Assembly (NCBI GenBank): GCA_943737045.1
Contig: CALSFV010000023.1
Coordinates: 186,001 to 250,000 of the forward strand
DNA: 64,000 nucleotides
Reading direction: 5' to 3'
Origin: Parapristionchus giblindavisi
Taxonomy: Eukaryota > Nematoda > Chromadorea > Rhabditida > Diplogasteridae
In this document: positions 52,206 through 64,000 of the stretch, piece by piece
Numbering within the stretch: the stretch's first letter is position 1
How the letters are laid out: each line of letters opens with the position of its first letter
Position numbers and translations under genes: made by a program
Notes under the pieces: generated by a model
The model's input: only the letters and a program-made list of their open reading frames with translations
Told to the model about the DNA's origin: nothing
Databases searched by the model: none

Positions 52206-54261
52206 CATTTGAGGTCATGATTGCTCTTCTTGATCTCTACACCGATGAGGATGCTGATTCAGCCATTGAAGATGCTCAAGAGTGCGTTCGAACTGCTGTT
52301 GTGAGTTATTGGTTATTACATAAATACACAGTACTGTCATCCTGAGGTAATAGTATTACTATCGATTATTGATCTCTCTTGTGATTACTGTATGTGAACA
52401 CAGAGAACTCAGTTAATTTAGATGAGTATTGGTATGATACGAACTATCCAATTCTTACTCATGATACAGTATCTATTATGAAATGAATCTGATTTAGTGA
52501 TCTTAATTTGAAGGTAGATCCGAAGTCATTCTCATTCGATCATATCCTTCGTTTGTCTGCAGTGAAACAACTTGAGAAGAAGGATCCATCCATGCATCAG
52601 GCACTCAAACTCTTTGCATCAGGCACATTCAAGTAAAAGAATATTCAATTTATTTCATGATAATATATAATCCGCCCGTTATGTTCCTGTTTCTTATATA
52701 GCATATCCATCAAATAAAGTTTATCGTTACTAGGGAATGGTTTCTTTGATGGTTGAAATTACGGGGAGTGACCTACATAGTAATATTCAGCATGATCGAC
52801 TTAGTAAGAATCAACTTTTAAAAGTTGCCATTGATTGATTTTTTAAACGAAACCCGTCGCATTTCCGCCGCACCAATCACAGCCAAAAAATTTTTTTTTT
52901 TACTTTTTGAACACGAGTTCGATTCCCCCGACAGCATTTCATGTCTGCATGGTAATTCAAGCAAAAAATGCTGTTTCACTGGAAATCAAGTCCAAAAAAT
53001 CTTTTTGGCTGTCTTTCGTGCGGCGGATATGCGACGGATTTCGTTTAAAAAATCGATCAATGGCTACTTTTAAAAGTTGATTCTTACTAAGTCGACCATG
53101 CTGAATATTGCTATGTAGGTCACTCCCTGTAATTTCAACCAACAAATAAACCATTCCCTAGTTAGTGATGGGTAAAACGTCTATATAAGTATTATAGTTT
53201 TCAATCCAAAAACAAATTGTATAAGTCATTATTATCATTATCTGATATTATGTTTAATCATAGGGACTATCAATCGTTTGTGAAGGCTGAGCCCAAGTTT
53301 GTGGCTGATAAGCTTCATGTAGATGAGACTATACTCGTTAAGAAGATTCGTCTTCTTACTCTTATGTCCATCGCTGAGAAGAATCAGGTTAGATTAATCT
53401 TTTATTGTAAACCGATAACTTATTTTGTTGATTCATTGCCTTTGTGCATCACTATTTCTTTCCATATTAACTTATTCGTTCCCTCAAAGCGTTTTTTTGC
53501 GGTGATATGGAGCAATATATTTTTTCAGCTCGTTCCCCTATCGCTTCTGTCATCAGAATTGGATATCACTGATGATGAAGAACTTGAGGAGTTTGTCATT
53601 GAGGCTGTCCAAGTCAATGCTATCTCGGTTACCTTTTTAATATTTGTTTTATTGTATATCCCAAACACTTCTTTTCTAATTTCTTCTTTTAGTGATTATT
53701 AATTGATTTTTAGAGTAATTCGAAGTGTACGTTAATATACCACTCGCCAATCAAAAGGCTCAAGACTTTTCTTAAATTAGATTATTAGGCCCACAATACT
53801 ATGTCGTTAATCGTCAATGATTGTTATTGATGGATTTATTGATTGATTGATCTACCTAGGGTAAATTGAATGAGAAGGATCGAACCCTCCATGTGTCATC
53901 ATTCCAACATCGATCATTCGGTCGAGATGAATGGGTTACTCTTCAAGCAAGACTTAGAGTAAGCTACTTTATTCATTGCTGAAATATTATTATTTGTCTT
54001 AGTTATCTATATTAATATCCTGTAGGACTTGGTAGCTAATTATTAACCAACTCCATGCCAATTTTTTCGTATTCTATCAATGATTTCCGATTCTTAATTT
54101 TTGGGATTAATTTTTAGAACCATTTGCTCTATTATTTATATATTTTCTAGCAACTATTGACTCATATCGCTTATCTTGTTCTCTTTCAGTCTCTGATTTC
54201 ATCTGTCAAGAATTCTCATGAGAATATCAAGAAGGTCAATGAGATCACTCTCGTCAATTAG
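50108..54261 (+). CDS. eif-3.M (cif-1): Translation initiation factor eIF3 subunit m (PCI domain)
   Basis: Thirteen exons: 50108-50178, 50315-50426, 50560-50616, 50714-50788, 51332-51424, 51953-52021, 52070-52162, 52214-52300, 52514-52632, 53264-53387, 53529-53627, 53860-53958, 54190-54261; 389 aa, in frame. The N-terminus has [20 protein letters not shown] and repeated helices follow. The PCI domain at about 230-350 shows [40 protein letters not shown] and [20 protein letters not shown], which match eIF3m (the Arg-Thr-Phe-Gly block of the winged helix). eIF3m joins the eIF3 PCI/MPN core on the 40S subunit. In C. elegans this protein (CIF-1) is also reported in the COP9 signalosome. Introns 4, 5 and 9 each contain an insertion. 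Confidence 0.93.
50961..51310. mobile_element. Palindromic MITE flanked by TTA (eIF3m intron 4)
   Basis: 350 bp, flanked by TTA at 50958-50960 and 51311-51313. The ends are TGGCGCACTAAAAAATAG and its complement. The arms pair for about 130 bp (GGAAAACGGAAAATGGC, TTTCCAGGGTCTAAAAA, GAATTCGCGGGCGCG). No coding capacity. TWA flanks point to the PIF/Harbinger type. Confidence 0.8.
51417..51835. mobile_element. Insertion bounded by 29-bp direct repeats at a splice donor (eIF3m intron 5)
   Basis: Direct repeats at 51417-51445 and 51807-51835 (TCCTTGATGTAGGCA then four differing bases, then AATTCATTTA) bound about 360 bp. The first repeat contains the end of exon 5 and its donor (GAT|GTAGGC), so the second copy repeats that donor. 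Read on the minus strand, the insert ends in AAAGTATTGTATTGTATTG, a tail like that of a non-LTR element or SINE. An 83-codon minus frame (51581-51832) is unassigned. Confidence 0.55.
52730..53161. mobile_element. Palindromic MITE flanked by TTA (eIF3m intron 9)
   Basis: 432 bp, flanked by TTA at 52727-52729 and 53162-53164. The ends are CTAGGGAATGGTTT and its complement. The arms pair for about 150 bp, including GGGAGTGACCTACATAG, CTTAGTAAGAATCAAC and the Phe/Lys-rich TTTTTTAAACGAAA. No coding capacity. Confidence 0.8.
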
Positions 54262-55528
54262 ACATCTAGTGTAATTCCGTATTCGATCCTGATCCTATTT
54301 GATCCTATCCTGAACTGGTTCAGATTCCTCACTCCTTTCTACCCATAGCTCTTCAGATAGTATTTATTTGAGGAGCTTCCCTTGTTCTTTGTTCTTCCTT
54401 TTCCTCAATCGTTTGTTGCTAATAAGTATAAGGAAGACATAGTTGGGAATTGATTGAGATATCGATTTTTCTGAAGATGAAAATTGTTAGGGATATCTAT
54501 TTACGAAAAAAACCTGCACAGATTTCATCATCAGTATCTCATATCTATGTCTTTCTTACCTATGTTCACTCTTTTCTTCCTTTTCCTGGTGTTTTCGTTG
54601 TTACTATGATATTCAGAGACCTTTACTGTTCTCTATTTTTGTTCAGTTGATGAGATGATAAATAACTGTTGGTTATACATACGGTTTGATCTCGTAGGTT
54701 TCTATATCACGGGTCTCCTGTAAAAGTGTAGCAAAATCGGCCCTTCCTGCCACTAGGAAAATTTTTTTTGTCTCCGATTTTGATGAAAGTCGGTCAGTGG
54801 GTGTGGTTGGGGGTCATGAGAAGGCCTAGCTACTGGATTTGACCAAAATCGCAGATTATCGATTTTTTGTGATCTACCCTAAAAATGATCATAACTCGGT
54901 TCATTTTCATCGTACAACAAGCTGAAAGGTGTCATTCGAACCGAATTCTAATGCTCTCCGAAAAAGCTGTTGATGACCCGTTCTCTACTAGGTCGTTTTC
55001 AGGGCGAAAAACGCAAAAACAACTTATTGATCAAAAAAGTGAAATTTTCTCGAAAGTATTTTCTTGGCCCCATCCGTTTTATTGCAAAAATCATGTATTC
55101 AAACCATGTACAATATCACTATCTAGTTCATTGCCCGTATCTCTTGGCCCCCAGGGTCGATTACTAGATAGCTCACGGACTTAGCCGATTTTTTATCTCT
55201 CCGTTTTTTGATCGTATCTCGCTTCAAAGTTGTCCAATTACATTTTCAAAATAGAAATGATTATCTCGAAAAGGAGATTGAAAAGTATACTATTGTCTAA
55301 ATTGTTATATCAAGCCGTTTTCGACTTATTAAAGGAAAACTGCTCCAATTTCGATTTTTACCTCTTTCTTGTGAAAAAAAATGCTTTATTTCCAATCAGA
55401 ATTCAATCAATTCGACAAATATGTTTACTTCACAACAGAAACTGATAATTGATCTAACACTGTGCAGATATATCCCAGCATATATCGCAGGAGATGGTCA
55501 GATCATTCAGAGATGAAGACTTTGTTCT
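54262..55528. other. Intergenic, possible dispersed non-coding repeat
   Basis: 3' flank of eIF3m. 54690-55300 has a composition unlike its surroundings, with repeated 'atcgatttttt' type words and runs such as GTCTCCGATTTTGATG. It resembles the interior of the SKI2 intron 2 repeat in style, but no copy boundaries were found. No gene is supported. Confidence 0.35.
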
Positions 55529-58190
55529 CATTCAGGAAATAAGAAACGAAATGGGGAAATTGATCTTATTTACTTGCTTGACACCAAAGTAGGAGAGTAG
55601 GAGCCAATTTATGAATGCGTTCAGTCTTCCATGTAGGGTTGGAACCCGACATGGGTTTTTTAATGTTTATTGAAAAGTTGTTTTTCTGAAACATCGTGAG
55701 TGTGGAGACATCCACTAGGGCTGCGCAGGCAAAAAATAAAGATCGGAATGACTCTGTCTCCGATTTCAAGCAAATCTCGGCACTATGTTAAATTTCTATA
55801 GGAGATGTTAAATTCAAAGCTCCTATGCATGTTGGAGATGTTCACAGAAGTTATTACTCTATTGCTGTTTGATCTTTATATTTTGATCTTTGATGTTGAT
55901 GTTGTTAATTGTTAAATTTCACTTATTATTTTCTGTATTAAGAAGATAAATCTCATAATTAAAAACTAGAAATTTTTTTGAAAAATCGCAGACAAAGACC
56001 AAAGATCAAGATAGAAAGATCAGAGGACAATTTGCCTCTATGTCTGCAGGTATGACTATAGTATTGACTACAAGATAGGAAGTGGTTCCATTTCAATGCT
56101 AGATCAGTAATAGAGTGGCCAGATGATCAGACGAGATCGATGGGCAGAGACGCAGAGAGTCATCGCGCGCACTGAACTCAATATACCACCACTATTGAGA
56201 CGGGCGGCGGGAAGGGATAACTTCACGAACACAAAAATTTAAAATTTTAAAATAATAATTTTGATAAAATAAATATTCTAAATGGATCTAATAATTTTAT
56301 TAGCACATATTTCATATGAAAAAGTCGAAATATCTGCGAAAGAAAATATCTCTGGGACAGAAATATATTTAGTAGATATAGTGAACAATTTATGCATGAC
56401 GCTCAAACTAATTCTAATAACCTGCTAAATGACTTAAATAAACACTTGCTACGGATGTCTACGGATAGAGATGGATAAGATCAATCGATATTTGTGGAGA
56501 GAGAGGAACTGGAACTTGTGTCTAGTATTTGAACAAAGCAGAGAGTGCATGAAAAAATCATTGTCAGTGTGAATTTGATAAACAGCATCAGTTATTTTCT
56601 AGATCAATCCGCATTATTTGATTATCGATTTATCCTTGTCCTTTCCTCCGTATGCTTTAGCGACGAAACTTTCGTAGACTGTAGACAAGGTTTGCTAACG
56701 TTCATGAATAGGGTATCTGAAGGGTAGGGTATTGTTTCTTCGTCATTATATTTGCGAACCTTCTTCTACGGACGTCTAAACATGGATGGGTAACTTTGGA
56801 AGTGTTACGAATATTTTCTCGAAGACCTCACTCGTAGTCTACTTTTTAAATGAATAAAGATTTTGGGTGATGTGTTGTTTGCAAGCGGTGTCCAAGCCCG
56901 CGAAGTTAAATGGGTGGAGTCAGAATCACTATATACATATGGTAAATCAGAAATGGGCGGAGCTACATATCAGTGTATAAGCACGAACTCTAGAAAGTTT
57001 ATGTAGATAATTTGACGTATCATATAATAGTTCAAGTGGATACCACGTTAAATCATCCCGAGAAAGTATTAATTTGTTTTTTTCGATATGTAATAATTAT
57101 TTGTTATTTCTTTACTACCTAATCTGAGGCACCGTATTTTATGTAATTCATCATGGCATAAATTGTTCATTATATCTGAGTTATCCTTGTAACTCATAAA
57201 TTTATTATTATTATTTATTATTATTATTATTCTGATTTTTTCGCAGGTAGTATAGCTGGCGTTGTCATTGCAAGTGTTTATTTAAGTCATTTAGCAGGTT
57301 ATTAGAATTAGTTTGAGCGTCATGCATAAATTGTTCACTATATCTACTAAATATATTTCTGTCCCAGAGATATTTTCTTTCGCAGATATTTCGACTTTTT
57401 CATATGAAATATGTGCTAATAAAATTATTAGATCCATTTTGAATATTTATTTTATCAAAATTATTATTTTAAAATTTTAAATTTTTGTGTTCGTGAAGTT
57501 ATCCCTTCCCGCCGCCCGTCTCAATAGTGGTGGTATATTGAGTGCAGTGCGCGCGATGACTCTCTGCGTCTCTGCCCATCGATCTCGTCTGATCATCTGG
57601 CCACTCTATTACTGATCTAGCATTGAAATGGAACCACTTCCTATCTTGTAGTCAATACTATAGTCATACCTGCAGACATAGAGGCAAATTGTCCTCTGAT
57701 CTTTCTATCTTGATCTTTGGTCTTTGTCTGCGATTTTTCAAAAAAATTTCTAGTTTTTAATTATGAGATTTATCTTCTTAATACAGAAAATAATAAGTGA
57801 AATTTAACAATTAACAACATCAACATCAAAGATCAAAATATAAAGATCAAACAGCAATAGAGTAATAACTTCTGTGAACATCTCCAACATGCATAGGAGC
57901 TTTGAATTTAACATCTCCTATAGAAATTTAACATAGTGCCGAGATTTGCTTGAAATCGGAGACAGAGTCATTCCGATCTTTATTTTTTGCCTGCGCAGCC
58001 CTAGTGGATGTCTCCACACTCACGATGTTTCAGAAAAACAACTTTTCAATAAACATTAAAAAACCCATGTCGGGTTCCAACCCTACATGGAAGACTGAAC
58101 GCATTCATAAATTGGCTCCTACTCTCCTACTTTGGTGTCAAGCAAGTAAATAAGATCAATTTCCCCATTTCGTTTCTTATTTCCTGAATG
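55529..58190. repeat. 2.66-kb long inverted repeat (palindrome)
   Basis: The arms are 55529 to about 56449 and about 57270 to 58190, roughly 920 bp each and almost identical by eye. They surround a unique centre of about 820 bp. Both arms hold the same 67-codon frame (55566-55769 on minus, 57950-58153 on plus), which differs by no residue. That is a consequence of arm identity, not proof of coding. No terminal duplication and no transposase were seen. It lies between the convergent eIF3m and PTIP genes. Confidence 0.9.
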
Positions 58191-58636
58191 CTTCTTCCTC
58201 CCATACCAACAATAAAATGTTTTCATCAACAACATCAGATCACACAACTGTGAATTTGTTAAAAAAATCTGATTTATCTCTTTTAGTTCTTTAAAACAAA
58301 CATATAAATATGTAAATGGGCGCAACGAAATACAATTTCTAAGTGTATACAATATGAATAAGAAGGATAGAACATCTACATAGAGAGACAAGATGGTTGA
58401 TCTGATGAAGATCGATATATCTACATATAATGGATGAGAATCATTTCGAATGAAAAAAAAAGAGAAATGAAAGAAAAAAACAATGAACATGAGAGAATCA
58501 TATATTTACAAACAACATTCTTTTTGTCTAGTACAATACAACAATATTGTATGGACGAGAGATCAAGGGAGTACACGTATTAAATTGACTTATTGATTAG
58601 GAATGATTAAAAACAAATTCATTAACATCTGAACAC

Positions 58637-61600
58637 TTAATTAGCTTTAATACGAGGAGTTGCAGGTGAAACAAACTCGATGGGAGTGGTAGGTGTGGCC
58701 CCTCCACCTCCAGTCATAATACTTTGATGATTGGATTGAGATGTAGGAGTGTGACCTATGGATGATGTACGACGTGACGATGTGGGACCACTCAGACTGA
58801 CACGGAGAGGATTGGGCTTACATGATGTGGGAGAGATGTAGAAGGAGGGATGAGGTTCGACCTCTTGACGAAGAAGAGATGTGAAGACTATCTCAGAGTT
58901 GAAGATGGCTCAAGTTAATTCATAGTTATCACACTACACAAATGAATATATACAAGAGTATAAGATGAGTAAAGGTCGACTTACCAACTCCAGCATCCGT
59001 TAGATATCTGAGGAAAGCAGCATCGCATTCGGTGGATACGATAATGTATGGTTTGTCTATTTCAATACAATGGACCATCGTAGAGGGGGATGGAGGCTCA
59101 GAGTGTACTACTCCACCTATATCGAAATAACTAATAAAAATTACGTCTAAAACATTGATATTAAATGAACGGTTAACATAATTACTAACATAATATTTTG
59201 ACCTCACAGTTAGAACTATGCATTTTGACTTTTAAAAAGGAAGACAATACTTACCTCCTAATTGTATCAACTTTGTAACTACTTCCACAGATGGGGCAAC
59301 GCTTGGAGTGACAAAGAAATCGATGCCCTTAAAGAAAATCATTTTAATGAGAAATATAAATGAAATCGTGATAGATGAAACCTCAAAGACTTTGCAAACT
59401 CGAGCTCGTAGAACCGAGAGACGGAAGGAACATCCATGCATCTTCTCCTGTTCATCATCTCGAAGAAAGAAATCTATCGTATCTGAAATATCAAGAGGAT
59501 TACGGTATGTACTACACCATACACCATTAATTGTGTATTTTCACACTATACAACTACAGTAATTCATCGTACGATACCTGCGAATGATTTACTGAGATAG
59601 CTGTTCATCACCCATGATGACGTCACGAGATTCTTTCCCATTGTGATCGCTTCCAGTAGTCGAACCGTCCTATAATCAGTAGTTACAGTTAAAAGTATAT
59701 ACTGAGAAGACATTATTCATATACTTACAGACAATAGTAAAACAGTTGGACAATAGTAACTACGGTAATAGGAAATGTTAACAAGTAAAGAAAGTAGATA
59801 CCTCTTTCCGTCAACGCAAACAATATGAGTACAATCAGCTACATCCGAACACACTCCTCCACCAAGCATACGAACTTTCTCAAATTAATATATGTTACAA
59901 ATATTAATTTTACATAAACAATTTTAAAGGAAATTGCACGTACAAACTAATAAGAACTAATCGAGAATTTAAAAATTTAATTTAAAAGAAAGAAATCTCA
60001 TATAAAGCACACTGTAACAGATAACAAATCGAAAATCTAGAGTAATTAGCATACCTTGCTCATAGCATCGGTGAGTTCATCATCAAATCCTTCAAAGGAT
60101 ACAACGATCAATCGTGATTCAGGAGGTGGAGGACACTTGGCATGTGCATCTCGAATCTCTTCTTCTGTAGGGGGAGGAGATGCTAACATTGACGCCCTGC
60201 AATAGACAATTTCATAATATCCCCGAATCCACTAAACAATAATATCACAAACTATGGTGCGAAATTTGAATATTGCAAGTACGTGCCATACTAACTAATC
60301 TACACTAATATATCAAAAATAATATTTGAATTTCAAAAGTCAAAATCAATATAATAGTATACCTCAATTTCTTGAGCGGGTAGACCCCTTCTTCGTACAT
60401 TATATTCTTGGCTATATTTGCCTGCTTCCAGAGTTCATCGTTACACGGAATCGGATATCGCCATCCCGCTGAATAACAAAATTACCGTAATCTATCCCTG
60501 AATGACTCAACATACCCAGACAGAGTTTGTAGGGCTCATGAACACACTCGAGGACATATGCACCACAGTTAACTTCAATAGGAGGAGATTGACCCGAGAG
60601 TTGATAGCTGAATACAATAAGGAATTATGACAATTGTAGGAAATTAATTAATTAATTTAGTAAGTAAATCAATGTACAGGAGTGATATGCATGCACGTAT
60701 TTAATAATTGTAACAATAAAACTATTAAGTAATAATGTGAAACATGTGTGGGTACGCTGGGGGAAAAGGCTGGGCGCATGGCATTTTTTTCAAGGATTTT
60801 TTTTCAGATTCGGCCGAAAATTTGTACATGAAAAACCAGAGCTACAGTATACGAAAAAAACTGCGTATATCATTTCTTCTTCCCTAACTATACAGTAACA
60901 AGGTTGTTTGAAAACAAATTAATCAATTAGTTAAATAGAATATAAATAACTAACCGTGGATGATCAAGATCAAGTTGAGGAGTTCCTAGATATGCATCCA
61001 CTAACCATTGAAGATTAACCACTGATACTTGCCATTCTCGTGCTCGTTCTACCTTTTCACTGTTTCCACTGAAATCAAATACTATTTAATGTGGTGATAA
61101 TCTTGGAAAAGTAGATGAAAAAGTGAAAAGTAGTGTTAATTTTGCGATTGTAAAAGTAGTAATCCAACAATCGCGTAAAGGGTTCTTATTGTAAAAGTTT
61201 GTTAATTACGAAGCTATGCTACTTTTCCAACTACTTTTTACAATCACAAAATTAACACTACTTTTCACTTTTCCGAGATTTTAACACCACATAAAAACAT
61301 TCAAATTCATATTACAAAGCAAGGCAAGTCTAGAATCTCTAAATATTAAAAAAGGATAATGAATGAAAGATATAACTGACTTCTTCGCAATGAGTATATG
61401 AGTGTGTATGGATAATCCAGGACTCATCTTCGCTCCAATCGATTCAATCATATACTTAACAGCCGATCGTTCACTATCCGTGAAACCGGCCACAGCACAG
61501 ATACGACCAATGTTACCGTTCAGTAGCTGGTCAGGCTGAATATTATTATTTGTCATTTGATATATACTGTATATTAGCGATAATACGAATAACGAGCAAA

Positions 61601-64000
61601 GTAAAGATTTGGACAGCAATATGAAGGAATGTAAATGTGATATGAAAGGGGGGAAACTAACTTGAAGTGGAATGGGTAGATGAGCCAATCGGGATGGTGG
61701 TTCTAATGATTGCTTCTCTACTACATCAACCAACCATTGCATCGTCACGATACGTTTATTCGTCTACAAATATAATTAATATTAATATCAACATACTGGT
61801 AAAATATATACAAGTAAAAGGTATGAATAAAGAGTGTGGATGAAGTCTAATACCATACATTTTCGGTACCCTCGCCGTTTAATTTTATATAGTGGGTCAA
61901 TTATCGAAATAGGGTGGGTTGATTCACAAAATTCGTTATTTTCGCTTAAAAATTGTCATTTTTAGCTTCTTTTTTTTTATCAAGTGGCCTAAAATGGACC
62001 TTATATAGTGGCCCAATCCTGGCACTGCGAGGGTATGGCAATGTATGTCTAATACTTACCAATTGTAGTACATTGAATAGATTGGGATATATACCCGGTA
62101 CTTGTAAGTGGGATGCAATCACGTGAGTGACCATCTAAAATATATACTACATTTAAATAATGTAATTTTAAAAGAACAATTGTAATTCAATAAACAATAT
62201 CGTTTTCATAATCGGCATAGGTCGAATAGCTACATTACACATTTTCAAAATGCGATCAGGTTTTTCGATTTTTCGGGGATTTTCGGACCAAAATACGGTT
62301 AGGCTTGGTAGTTTGTAATGTACTTTTCGACCTGTCGATATACCTAAGATTCATTTTATTTCATAATATAATTGACAATTGGATATAACTCTTACATGTC
62401 TTTGATGTCCTTCTAACACCTTGTAATTGAAGTCTATTTCACCTCCAAGTGAACGAATTGTATTCCTCAATGCAACTTGATCCGATTTCTCTGTTGAATA
62501 TCTAAAATATAAAATTAAACAAATACACTTAAAAATTAATAATAAATAAATAAACTCTACCTGTCCCAATCCAAGACAACAAAGTAGCAGCCGAGTAGAC
62601 ACATATCGGGCGGAACTGGAAATAAACGAATAAATAAAGAATATTGAAGAGGCAAAATTAGACAAATACATATATCTAATAGATACCGACTAAGTGTGCG
62701 CGCAATAATACAAATACAAGAGACGCTACCAATGTTCAAATTTGAATATCGCTCCTCCCCATAGCTACCGTATCCTATCTGACATTACACCACCATTCCA
62801 ACGACCATTCACTTCTACAGTAATCCTTCAGTTATTCTCACTTACCATTTACTTCTCGTGTAACATAGTTCATAGACGCTGCTCTCATGTGAGCTTGTTG
62901 TTGTGCCTGCTGTTGTTGTTGTACGGCCATCAGCTCTCCTCAAATTATTAAAAATTATTTATATATAATGTTAAATAATACTTGAAATAGTGATGATACA
63001 TTGCAAAGTACATGCATTGCTCTCGGAAATTGGAACATCTACACAAAAGGGGAAGGGAGTAAGATAGGGTCACTACCAAAAAAAGTGAGAGAGGAAAAAA
63101 CAAAGTAGCAAGAGGGGAGATAGAGGTCTTTCCCCAACTTTTTCTTCTTCTCTGTGAATACAATCAATCTATCCATGCATTCTCATACAATTCATAATTC
63201 ACTTTCACATATTTCACTATTGAACACTTATTACGCCCTCGTTTCTTTAAGAAATATCAGAATAGGAATCTTTGATCGATACCACAGCACTGAAAGGACT
63301 ATATATAATAAATAGAAATCCAACCATTAGTCATAGGTCGTGCTACAGGATGCATCTGTGCTTGTTGTACTTGTTGAGCCTGTTGATGCTGTTGTTGCTG
63401 CATCATTTGTGCTGCTTGTGATGGAGACATCAGAGTGCTTGGAGACCTACAATTATTATTATTGTTATTATTTAAAGCAATCAAACAATCAAAAATGATA
63501 CCAGTCCTACAACCCATAGCCTTATCAAAGATTTGACAGAGATAACGACTACTAAACACATAAACTTTCACTTTTTCCCAATCTGTCAAAATAAAACGAC
63601 ACGAACCATAAAACAGCGCACCATTATATCAGTGGAAGATCATATCAGTACAGTATCCCCCAAAGACAGTATCCCTCCCATACAGTACCTCATATCCGGT
63701 GGACCGTTCTGTCCCACTACAGTGGGCACTCCTTGCTGTTGTTGTTGCAATTGATGAGGATGGAGTGGGGAGGAACTGGGAGGACCCACAAATCGAGGAG
63801 GACCTAGAAACAAGGGAATCGATAATATGTCAATATATTAATTATGTTGTTCAAGAATAAGAATAAGACTACGAACAATTGTGTAGTAGAATCATGACTG
63901 GTAACAATTTGAGTCCATGTACATATCATAGAGTAAAGTGGCTAAATATGATAACAATATTACCGTTAGGAGTATAGGGTGTCTGTGGTGTATGTGGTCC
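58637..64000 (-). CDS. pis-1: PTIP/PIS-1-like BRCT protein (5' end outside the window)
   Basis: Partial at the N-terminus; the stop is at 58637. Visible exons from the 5' side: 63964->64000, 63689-63803, 63325-63446, 62846-62938, 62561-62615, 62396-62501, 62060-62134, 61662-61763, 61381-61535, 60955-61068, 60516-60607, 60363-60468, 60055-60196, 59802-59878, 59578-59669, 59382-59482, 59255-59327, 58985-59116, 58637-58887. The first four exons are Gln/Pro-rich. Four BRCT domains follow: LRNTIRSLGGEIDF..THVIAS..MQWLVDVV, VKYMIESIGAKMS..HILIAKK..LQWLVDAY, KKVRMLGGGVCSD..HIVCVD..SSWVMNSYL, and TKLIQLGGGVVHS..YIIVSTE. PTIP-type proteins link MLL-type H3K4 methyltransferase complexes and DNA-damage signalling. 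The last exon is Ser/Thr/Pro-rich and disordered. The BRCT pair spacing and the position after a Q-rich region support PTIP over TopBP1. Confidence 0.82.
61090..61291. mobile_element. Palindromic MITE flanked by TAA (PTIP intron)
   Basis: 202 bp, flanked by TAA at 61087-61089 and 61292-61294. The ends are TGTGGTGATAATCTTGG and its near complement CCGAGATTTTAACACCACA. The inner part pairs through GTGAAAAGTAGTGTTAATTT. No coding capacity. Confidence 0.75.
61869..62033. mobile_element. Short element with CCCTCGC ends flanked by TA
   Basis: 165 bp, flanked by TA (61867-61868 and 62034-62035). The ends are CCCTCGC and GCGAGGG. Further in, 'TTATATAGTGG' occurs on both sides in direct orientation, so it is only a partial palindrome. 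It lies in a PTIP intron. Tentatively mariner-type because of the TA. Confidence 0.45.

Noticed and set aside
63720..63770. Gln-codon repeats as a CRISPR-like or satellite array
   Set aside because: They are irregular CAA/CAG runs in the coding frame of the PTIP-like protein.

Overview
This is a stretch of eukaryotic, almost certainly nematode, nuclear DNA. It is AT-rich. Its genes are split into many exons of about 50-200 nt, mostly joined by short GT-AG introns. It carries a nematode-type (Sre-like) chemoreceptor. Every complete gene has a pyrimidine-AG acceptor 0-38 nt before its ATG, as expected for spliced-leader trans-splicing. Exon models were built by eye, and every complete model closes in frame. 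The species cannot be named; the very exon-rich genes would suit a clade V (rhabditid or diplogastrid) nematode.

Layout. 1-2726: no gene seen, one small inverted-repeat element. 2727-5511 (+): PGAP2/FRAG1-family membrane protein. 6509-10247 (+): core-1 type galactosyltransferase (GT31), with a palindromic Tc1-like element in intron 4. 11097-14383 (-): decapping activator DCP1. 14384-17850: intergenic, with a 5'-truncated LINE. 17851-20309 (+): Sre-like 7TM receptor. 20667-20955: palindromic MITE. 21550-23082 (+): secreted Cys-rich protein. 23848-36323 (-): SKI2 helicase in 37 exons, with a tRNA-Glu gene on the opposite strand of intron 22 and a 2-kb fold-back element in intron 9. 37224-45235 (-): P5A ATPase (CATP-8/ATP13A1/Spf1). 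45736-49910 (+): mitochondrial tyrosyl-tRNA synthetase, with a second copy of the 2-kb fold-back element in intron 7. 50108-54261 (+): eIF3 subunit m, 197 bp downstream, probably in one operon with the synthetase. 55529-58190: a 2.66-kb palindrome between convergent genes. 58637->64000 (-): PTIP/PIS-1-like protein with a Gln-rich region and four BRCT domains, 5' end outside the window.

Most of the cellular genes are housekeeping: mRNA decay (DCP1, SKI2), translation (YARS2, eIF3m, tRNA-Glu), ER/Golgi quality (P5A ATPase, PGAP2 family, O-glycan galactosyltransferase) and chromatin (PTIP). They form no single pathway. The striking layer is the repeat content. Introns are loaded with long fold-back (snap-back) DNAs that would form 0.7-0.9-kb hairpins in pre-mRNA, with at least four palindromic MITEs flanked by TAA/TTA, and with local duplications that copy splice sites.
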